Below, in pieces: positions 60,093 to 64,000 of a DNA stretch of 64,000 bases (position 1 is its first letter; every line of letters starts with the position of its first letter). The notes under the pieces were generated by a model. That model was not told the origin of the DNA. It made no database searches and was given only the letters and a program-made list of their open reading frames with translations. The DNA is from Pedobacter steynii (GTDB lineage Bacteria; Bacteroidota; Bacteroidia; Sphingobacteriales; Sphingobacteriaceae): positions 496,001-560,000 of the forward strand of contig NZ_FNGY01000003.1 of NCBI RefSeq assembly GCF_900103665.1, written 5' to 3'. A program made the position numbers and the translations under genes.

Positions 60093-60971
60093 CTATTTAT
60101 CGATCATCTTATAGTACCTGACATAATCCAGTTCAAATTTTTGCGGGAAGACGGCATCATCGATTCCCTGTGCACCTCCCCAATCACCGCCTACTGCAAT
60201 GTTTAACAACAGGTGGAATTTCTTATCAAATGGCCACACCTTATAACCTGTTCCTTCATTCACAAACTCAAAGACTTTCTGGTTATCGAAATATCCCCTG
60301 ACCGCATAAGGCGTCCAATCTACCCGATACAAATGGAAAGCAGCGCTTGCCCCTGGAATCTTCACCGTGCTCGATTTCTGCGTATTGATTTTGAAATAAT
60401 AGGCTTCGGTATGTGTAGTGAAATGAACATTATCCTTATCATATCCAACATGCTCCATGATGTCAATCTCTCCTGATTTCGGCCAGTCTCCATAGGCCCT
60501 TTCTGTAGGCAACATCCATATGGCGGGCCAGGTTCCTTTACCTGAAGGCAATTTTGCCTTTACTTCAATTCGCCCGTAAAGGACGTCGAGCTTATTGCGG
60601 GTCACCAGTCTTGTCGAGGAATAAGCCATTCCTCCACTGTTTTCTTTTCTTGCCGTAATCGTAAGCAGGCCATCACCGACCCTGCTGTTCTCCAGGCTAT
60701 TGGTATAATTCTGTTTTTCATTATTTCCCCATCCGCTCCCACCAAGATCATAATCCCATTTTGCAGAAGAGGCTGAACCGGTATAATCAAATTCATCATA
60801 CCAGGATGGCACAGCTTCAAAAGTCCAGTTTTTGTCGACGGGAACATTTGGAACCGGAGGAGTGATTATCGGCCCCTCGTCCCTGGACGTGGAACAGGAG
60901 ATTAAGGAAAGCAAGGCTACAATTGGGGCAGTAAAGATGGTCATCATCGCTATTCTATTGTTTATAAGCAT
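60093..60971 (-). CDS. GH16 family endo-beta-glucanase (laminarinase-type), lipoprotein
   Basis: 292 residues with lipobox SLISC (Cys26) and a Pro-rich linker to about 46, implying surface or periplasmic anchoring. The GH16 jelly roll (about 52-290) begins SWYDEFDYTG and has the catalytic signature GEIDIMEHVG, with nucleophile Glu168, assisting Asp170 and acid/base Glu173. The extra Met in ExDxxE (beta-bulge type) is usual for laminarinases and related beta-1,3-glucanases. FHLYRVDWTPYAVRGYFD and HLLLNIAVGGDWGG are also family-typical. Endo-cleavage of beta-1,3-linked glucan is expected; mixed-linkage glucan is possible. A second Met at residue 9 could be the start. Confidence 0.9.
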   Translation of the reverse strand: MLINNRIAMMTIFTAPIVALLSLISCSTSRDEGPIITPPVPNVPVDKNWTFEAVPSWYDEFDYTGSASSAKWDYDLGGSGWGNNEKQNYTNSLENSRVGDGLLTITARKENSGGMAYSSTRLVTRNKLDVLYGRIEVKAKLPSGKGTWPAIWMLPTERAYGDWPKSGEIDIMEHVGYDKDNVHFTTHTEAYYFKINTQKSSTVKIPGASAAFHLYRVDWTPYAVRGYFDNQKVFEFVNEGTGYKVWPFDKKFHLLLNIAVGGDWGGAQGIDDAVFPQKFELDYVRYYKMIDK

Positions 60972-60987
60972 ATAAAGCTGTTTTTAG

Positions 60988-61030
60988 AAAAAAGGATAAA
61001 GCCTGAACGCAAACGATTCAGGCTTTATCC
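60988..61030 (-). terminator. Terminator-like hairpin inside the beta-glucan locus
   Basis: Perfect 14-bp stem GGATAAAGCCTGAA / TTCAGGCTTTATCC, 9-base loop, followed by six T on the minus strand. It lies between the SGBP-like gene and the GH16 gene. Confidence 0.85.
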
Positions 61031-61038
61031 TGGATTCC

Positions 61039-62439
61039 TTATTTAAATTCAAAATCATCAATGTAGAAAATTCCAGGGTTTGGATGTCCTTCTCCTCCCA
61101 GCTGGACTACAATTCTGTCGTATACAGTATCTGCAGCGTATGCAGAAAAATCAAATTCAAGTTCGATCCAGCTGTTGAAGACATTCAGCACTTTCGCAAC
61201 CTCCTTTTGTGTGGTCCATGCATTGCCTCCAAGTAAAGAGTTCTGGAGTTTGACCACCACCTTCGGATTTACTTTGGAAAAATCATTGTAGGAAGGCAGG
61301 AAGACCTTCATCTTCACCTTATTTTTAGTGCTCAGGTCTAACCTGTATGGTAATGTAGCCTGTAGATTTCCGTACTGCGCATCAACACCATCTTTTTTTG
61401 CATAGAAGCCAACCTTGGCGGAGGTATTCACAGGTAGTGGTGCAGGATTATCATAAGCCTTTTTATAGGTGATATTTTCCGCCAGCCAGGTAATGTTTCC
61501 TGCGGCATCGAAATCATCGCTCAGACTTGCTGCTTTTAGCGGTTTTTCCACTACAACAGGAGGTGTAGGTGTAAAGCCCTTTCTCGACAAGCGCAGGTAC
61601 CAGGCCTGATCGGCTACCGCTTTGCTAGTCGTCCTCAGGTACATTTGATCAGCAGTAATGGAGAGGATCTCATATTGAGAGGCGCCCGTATAATAAGCGA
61701 TAAAACCATTATCCGATATATTGATAAACTTTTTACCGCCACTGAAGACCAGTTTCCAGGTCATATTGCCAGGCGGGGTATAATTGACCATGACATCTTC
61801 CGTAGCCCCGGTTACGCCAAGATCCTTCGCATTGTCTTTATTGGCATAGGTTGTTCCGTTATTTACATAACTATACTTCCAGCCGTTTAGGTTGAAAGTC
61901 ATCTCATCATCGTAAATACCGAAAGCTTTCTTTTCCTCAGGACCTGCTTTAAACCATTCATCTGTGGTACCTGTTATCGGACCTAATCCAAGGTGTCCTA
62001 CCGTTCCCTTTTCTATGACCCAGGTCTTTCCATTTACATTTGTCGCAGTACCTGTCAGGGCATCGTACTCAGGTCCCCTGAGCATGTCGGTATTGGTTTG
62101 AGCAATCACCACTTGTTTGGTCACAGAGGCAAATCCTTCCTTTGTAAAAACAGTGAGTTTTACGGTATAGGTGCCCGCTTCAGGATAAGCGGCACTGATG
62201 GTATTCCCTTCTCCTGAGGTACCATTTCCAAGGTCCCAGATGGCCTTAAAGCCACCGGATTCATTTTTAAAATCTATGATATTTGCATTGGAAGCCTTGG
62301 GGCTTGCGCTGAATTTTGCAGTCCCGGGTACAGCACCCTTATCTACGGGAAAGTCCGTCCGCTTACAGGATGCCATCATTAAGATCAGTCCTGCCAACAG
62401 GCAAGTCCAGGATTTAATGGAGTGATATGGAGTTCTCAT
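61039..62439 (-). CDS. PKD-domain surface glycan-binding lipoprotein (SGBP-like)
   Basis: 466 residues with lipobox MMASC (Cys25). A PKD-like domain at about 40-112 (FSASPKASNANIIDFKNES, then WDLGNGTSGEGNTISAAYPEAGTYTVKLTVFT), a middle beta domain about 125-300 rich in W and Y (TWVIEKGTVGHLGLGP, FNLNGWKYSYVN, TWKLVFSGGKKF, AWYLRLSRKGF) and a C-terminal jelly roll about 310-466 (SLSDDFDAAGNITW ... YDRIVVQLGGEGHPNPGIFYIDDFEF) follow. The last resembles carbohydrate-binding modules. This multidomain layout, directly after susD, is that of SGBP-B-like proteins, which hold polysaccharide at the cell surface. No catalytic motif is seen. Confidence 0.8.
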   Translation of the reverse strand: MRTPYHSIKSWTCLLAGLILMMASCKRTDFPVDKGAVPGTAKFSASPKASNANIIDFKNESGGFKAIWDLGNGTSGEGNTISAAYPEAGTYTVKLTVFTKEGFASVTKQVVIAQTNTDMLRGPEYDALTGTATNVNGKTWVIEKGTVGHLGLGPITGTTDEWFKAGPEEKKAFGIYDDEMTFNLNGWKYSYVNNGTTYANKDNAKDLGVTGATEDVMVNYTPPGNMTWKLVFSGGKKFINISDNGFIAYYTGASQYEILSITADQMYLRTTSKAVADQAWYLRLSRKGFTPTPPVVVEKPLKAASLSDDFDAAGNITWLAENITYKKAYDNPAPLPVNTSAKVGFYAKKDGVDAQYGNLQATLPYRLDLSTKNKVKMKVFLPSYNDFSKVNPKVVVKLQNSLLGGNAWTTQKEVAKVLNVFNSWIELEFDFSAYAADTVYDRIVVQLGGEGHPNPGIFYIDDFEFK

Positions 62440-62450
62440 CTTCTTATTAA

Positions 62451-63944
62451 TTAATTATATCCAGGATTCTGTGTAATTCCGCCTTTAGTAAGGTCGATTT
62501 CATCTTGAGGGATGGGTAAATGCTCGCTCTTTCCAACGGCAAATCCAGTCAAAGCAGCTGCTGCTTTCTTCGTGCGCACCAGGTCAAAGAAACGATGTCC
62601 TTCGGTAGCCAGTTCCAGCCTTCGCTCGTTATAGATATTGTCGATGGTAGCCGGGACACTTGTCAGCCCGACCCTTGCTCTAACCAGATCCAGTAAGGTC
62701 TGTGCTCTTCCCTGATCACCACCTGCACGAACCAAAGCTTCAGCTTCCATCAGATAGGTATCTGCAAGTCTGATTTCGATTTCATTGATCGGCCAATTTA
62801 GCTCAGCAGTACCGCTTGTTGCCCTTACAGCTGCCAGGGGTGCATATTTTTTGATGAAATAATCGGTATTCTGATACCTTGCCGTATAGGTTGCTCCCTG
62901 TGATTTTAAGTCCTTCCCGTCAATGATGGTAAAGGCAAACCGGGGATCGTTCTTCATGAAATCTACCAGACTTTCTGTTACCGGACAGAAGCCCCAGCCA
63001 TTGGAATAAAGTGGTCCGCTATAGCTGTCTGCTCCGATAAACTGAGGTGCAACATTACCTTCACCCCCATTTATAAAACCCCAGTCTCCCCATGCTGCAT
63101 TATTAGAATGTGGAATTTCGAGAATAGACTCTGCACTGAACTTATTTTTCGGATCAAATATATCCCCAAAATTTGGAAGCAGCTGATATCCGTAATTGCT
63201 GTTAACGTCTTTTAATAAGCTTGCTGCCTCAGTCATCTTCGCGTTTTCATTGGAATACAACAAGACTTTTCCGAGTAAAGCTTTTGCTGCTCCCTGAGAG
63301 ATTCTGCCTTTTTCTGTGGCTGCTACAGACGCAGGTAAAGCAGAAAATGCTTCCCTCAGGTCTTTTTCAATCTGCGTGTAAACCAATGCAGGATCAACCT
63401 GTTTCTGCGTATAAAGTTCGCTGGTTTCCAACATCTTTGTGATCAATGGAACCCGTCCAAAAAAGCGTACCAGATCGAAGTAAAAATAAGCCCGCAGGAA
63501 TTTTGCCTCTGCGGCCACACGTGTTTTAAAAGCAGGAGTTAAAGAAGTGTTGAGTTCCATTTTGGCCAGCAATATATTTGCCCTGTAAACCCCTGTAAAG
63601 TTTTTACTCCACAAGCCTACCTGCGGTCCCACCCTGGAATCCATTTTAAAATTATCAAAAGCAACCCAGTTTGGCTGATCGGAAGGACTACTTCCACCCG
63701 CATAACAATCATCTGAGGCCGCGCTCAGCAGCGGCATTTTCATCGTATATCCTCCTGAGTTCCCCCATTGCATCACATCATAAGTGGCAATCAGGCCCTG
63801 ATATACTTCTCCATCGGTTTTATAAAAATTCCCTTCCAAAGCGGTCCCTCTGGGTGCCACTTCTAAAAAATCCTTCTTGCAGGACGTTCCCGCTTGCATG
63901 ATCACTACAATAGCGATTGCATATTTTATTTTATTGAATGTCAT
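62451..63944 (-). CDS. SusD/RagB family lipoprotein (beta-glucan locus)
   Basis: 497 residues with a lipobox QAGTSC (Cys22), then KKDFLEVAPRGTALEGNFYKTDGEVYQGLIATYDVM. Diagnostic SusD blocks are VAAEAKFLRAYFYFDLVRFFGRVPLITKM, NEIEIRLADTYLMEAEALVRAGG and NIYNERRLELATEGHRFFDLVRTKKA...HLPIPQDEIDLTKGGITQNPGYN. It follows the susC gene (cut by the window end) by 16 bases and precedes the SGBP gene by 11. It should bind glucan oligosaccharides at the SusC entrance. Confidence 0.93.
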   Translation of the reverse strand: MTFNKIKYAIAIVVIMQAGTSCKKDFLEVAPRGTALEGNFYKTDGEVYQGLIATYDVMQWGNSGGYTMKMPLLSAASDDCYAGGSSPSDQPNWVAFDNFKMDSRVGPQVGLWSKNFTGVYRANILLAKMELNTSLTPAFKTRVAAEAKFLRAYFYFDLVRFFGRVPLITKMLETSELYTQKQVDPALVYTQIEKDLREAFSALPASVAATEKGRISQGAAKALLGKVLLYSNENAKMTEAASLLKDVNSNYGYQLLPNFGDIFDPKNKFSAESILEIPHSNNAAWGDWGFINGGEGNVAPQFIGADSYSGPLYSNGWGFCPVTESLVDFMKNDPRFAFTIIDGKDLKSQGATYTARYQNTDYFIKKYAPLAAVRATSGTAELNWPINEIEIRLADTYLMEAEALVRAGGDQGRAQTLLDLVRARVGLTSVPATIDNIYNERRLELATEGHRFFDLVRTKKAAAALTGFAVGKSEHLPIPQDEIDLTKGGITQNPGYN

Positions 63945-63960
63945 AATTTCTCTTTTTAAG

Positions 63961-64000
63961 TTAGAAACCTAAGTTTAAGCCAATGAAAAAAGTTCTTGCC
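63961..64000 (-). CDS. SusC-type TonB receptor, C-terminal end (cut by window end)
   Basis: Only the last 12 codons and the TAA at 63961-63963 are in the window. They read ARTFFIGLNLGF, a membrane-strand ending with the terminal phenylalanine usual for outer-membrane barrels and very close to other SusC ends. Directly upstream of susD in the same orientation, so it is the SusC of the beta-glucan locus. Confidence 0.75.
   Translation of the reverse strand, partial: ARTFFIGLNLGF

Noticed and set aside
1..64000. tRNA, rRNA, insertion sequences, prophage or integrase genes
   Set aside because: Reading both strands by eye gave no tRNA-like cloverleaf, transposase or integrase; small RNAs cannot be excluded.

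Overview
The window reads as chromosomal DNA from a Bacteroidota bacterium, most likely Pedobacter or a close Sphingobacteriaceae relative. This rests on five SusC-type TonB receptors (one cut by the right edge), five SusD lipoproteins, three FecR/ECF-sigma pairs, a protein with a gliding/type IX secretion C-terminal domain, a PUR-domain (DUF3276) protein, and promoters of the Bacteroidota type (TTTG, about 20 bp, TAnnTTTG). No rRNA, tRNA, CRISPR array, insertion sequence or phage gene was seen. Genus assignment is inference.

Left part (1-28.5 kb) is mostly core metabolism and cell maintenance. It holds the end of a type II NADH dehydrogenase overlapping an HMG-CoA lyase, a GNAT acetyltransferase, a T9SS cargo protein, class II fructose-bisphosphate aldolase, a small membrane protein overlapping a TetR regulator tail-to-tail, then a susC/susD pair with no enzyme genes, accD and a GH92 alpha-mannosidase. 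Next come a glmM / cysteine desulfurase / GNAT operon, a methyltransferase / PAP2 / ZIP-transporter operon with overlapping ends, and a long minus-strand series: amino-acid dehydrogenase, nusB, DUF1573, yajC, then ybbR-coaE-MBL-DUF5522-marR, the last five coupled by 1-base overlaps or a 1-base gap. An ABC exporter and a PUR protein lie on the plus strand.

The middle (29.1-57.5 kb) is the most notable part: three complete modules in tandem, all on the minus strand, each in the order ECF sigma, FecR anti-sigma, STN-containing SusC, SusD, one variable secreted protein, TlpA-like thioredoxin. Each module ends in a strong terminator. The variable slot holds a second thioredoxin-fold protein (module A, 29.1-38.9 kb), a SUS-associated lipoprotein (module B, 39-48.2 kb) or a DUF4465 protein (module C, 48.3-57.5 kb). 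None has a carbohydrate-active enzyme. The organisation fits trans-envelope signalling: substrate binding at SusC/D is relayed by the STN domain to FecR, releasing the sigma factor, with an exported disulfide reductase as a fixed partner. Substrates are unknown.

The right end (58.3-64 kb) is a polysaccharide utilisation locus: susC (cut), susD, a PKD-domain surface glycan-binding protein, a terminator-like hairpin, a GH16 laminarinase-type enzyme and a GH5 enzyme with a C-terminal binding module. The enzyme pair suggests a beta-glucan substrate.
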